From Geosporobacter ferrireducens (GTDB taxonomy: Bacteria; Bacillota; Clostridia; Peptostreptococcales; Thermotaleaceae), in the NCBI RefSeq assembly GCF_001750685.1, contig NZ_CP017269.1, positions 248,001 through 312,000 of the forward strand: a stretch of DNA of 64,000 nt. Reading direction: 5' to 3'. The position numbers and the translations under genes were made by a program. Below are positions 62,932 to 64,000 of the stretch, piece after piece. The number at the start of each line of letters is the position of its first letter. Position 1 is the stretch's first letter. The notes below the pieces were generated by a model, which saw only the letters and a list, made by a program, of their open reading frames with translations, did not search any database and had not been told where the DNA came from.

Positions 62932-64000
62932 ATTCCTTATATTTTTTCAATATAATTGTAGCATTATGCCCTCCAAAGCCCAGGGAATTTGATAAAGCTA
63001 CATTTACCTCTTTTGTCTTTGCTTTGTTCGCCACATAATCCAAGTCACATTCCGGATCAGGATTCTCTAAATTGATGGTAGGCGGAACAATTCCCTTCGT
63101 AATAGCCATTATGCAGGCAATTGCCTCAACACCACCAGCTGCTCCCAGCAAGTGTCCTGTCATTGATTTTGTAGAACTGACCGCGAGTTCATATGCGTGC
63201 TGTTCAAATACAGATTTGATCGCCATTGTTTCAAATTTATCATTATAAGGTGTTGATGTTCCGTGAGCATTAATATAATCTACATCATTTGGTGATAATC
63301 CTGCATCTTTTAATGCATTTTTCATCGCTCTTGCAGCACCTTCCCCTCCTGGTGCCGGCGCGGTAATATGATAAGCATCCGCACTCATTCCATAACCTAC
63401 AATCTCTGCGTAGATGGGTGCACCACGCTTTATTGCATGTTCTAACTCCTCTAGTATCAAAATTCCGGCACCTTCACCCATTACGAAGCCGTCCCGGTTC
63501 TTATCAAATGGACTGCTTGCTTTTTGAGGATTTTCATTTCTAGTGGACATGGCTTTCATAGCGCAAAATCCCGCTATCGCTAAAGGTGTAATTGAGGCTT
63601 CTGCACCACCGGTAATCATTATATCAGCCTCTCCACCCTGAATTATTCTGAAGGCTTCACCAACTGAATTCGTTGAAGAAGCACATGCGGTTACAACGGT
63701 TGTGTTAGGCCCCTTTGCTCCAAAAGTCATAGAAACCTGCCCCGCTCCTATATTAGAAATCATCATTGGAATAAAAAATGGACTTACCCGGTTTGGACCT
63801 TTTTCTGCTAATTTTTCATATTCCTTTTCCAAGGTTTCAATTCCACCAATTCCAGATCCCAGAACAACACCAAAACGGTTTTGATCTATTGCATCTGTAT
63901 CTAGTTTAGCATCTTCAATAGCTAATTTAGATGCAGCTACAGCGAATTGGGTAAATCGGTCCATCCGCTTTGCTTCTTTTTTATCAATATACACATTCGG
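62930..64000 (-). CDS. fabF: Beta-ketoacyl-ACP synthase II, N-terminus cut by window edge
   Basis: About 356 visible residues of roughly 412. Condenses malonyl-ACP with acyl-ACP in fatty-acid elongation. Catalytic triad visible: Cys in [11 protein letters not shown], His in [11 protein letters not shown], His in [14 protein letters not shown]. The frame runs off the right edge upstream of the [12 protein letters not shown] segment, so an internal GTG start is not the true start. Confidence 0.95.
   Translation of the reverse strand, partial: PNVYIDKKEAKRMDRFTQFAVAASKLAIEDAKLDTDAIDQNRFGVVLGSGIGGIETLEKEYEKLAEKGPNRVSPFFIPMMISNIGAGQVSMTFGAKGPNTTVVTACASSTNSVGEAFRIIQGGEADIMITGGAEASITPLAIAGFCAMKAMSTRNENPQKASSPFDKNRDGFVMGEGAGILILEELEHAIKRGAPIYAEIVGYGMSADAYHITAPAPGGEGAARAMKNALKDAGLSPNDVDYINAHGTSTPYNDKFETMAIKSVFEQHAYELAVSSTKSMTGHLLGAAGGVEAIACIMAITKGIVPPTINLENPDPECDLDYVANKAKTKEVNVALSNSLGFGGHNATIILKKYKE

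Overview
The window comes from a low-GC Gram-positive anaerobe of the Clostridia, most like the Alkaliphilus/Natronincola group (an inference from gene order and protein style, not a database match). Two parts meet near position 46,220.

Positions about 46,190-64,000 are chromosome backbone, all on the minus strand: fabF (cut by the window edge), rnc, a radical SAM gene, smc, ftsY, ylxM-ffh, rpsP, khpA, rimM, trmD, rplS, lepB, rbgA, rnhB, a FliK-like gene, a FlhB-C-terminal-like gene, yraN and comM. This is the classic Firmicutes cluster for ribosome maturation, protein export and chromosome maintenance. comM is broken: its reading frame stops right after the conserved SMNPCPC motif.

Positions 1 to about 46,220 are one end of a large integrated mobile element, probably an integrative and conjugative element (ICE), inserted in comM by a large serine recombinase whose last codons are read out of comM. 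Its left end lies outside the window, so it exceeds 46 kb. From the junction leftwards: recombinase and ImmA-like gene; XRE repressors around an operator array; DUF2786 and small DNA-binding genes; a plasmid-type segregation and replication module (actin-like ParM, ParR-like protein, palindromic repeats, replication initiator with a palindrome cluster inside the gene); a type IV secretion operon (M23 hydrolase, VirB6-like, PrgI-like, VirB4 and small membrane proteins); an IS3-family insertion; a tad-type pilus/secretion operon (TadZ, CpaB, TadA, two TadB/C proteins, three small pilin-like proteins, two TadE-like proteins); a mirrored holin-like toxin/RNA locus; an orphan recombinase-linker protein; an SLH-domain protein and three large secreted proteins; a nucleotidyltransferase/HEPN pair behind a phased repeat array; an FtsK-type coupling ATPase; a stand-alone topoisomerase VI-A/Spo11-like protein; an HD-GYP protein; a YdjM-like membrane protein; transposase remnants; and a Dam-type methylase.

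As a whole the element carries a secretion channel, a pilus and surface adhesins for cell contact, a DNA pump, and its own replication, partition, addiction and repression functions. No relaxase is recognisable in the visible part. The Topo VI-A-like protein beside the FtsK ATPase, and the pairing of a Tad pilus with a T4SS, are the most unusual features. No rRNA, tRNA or CRISPR array was seen.
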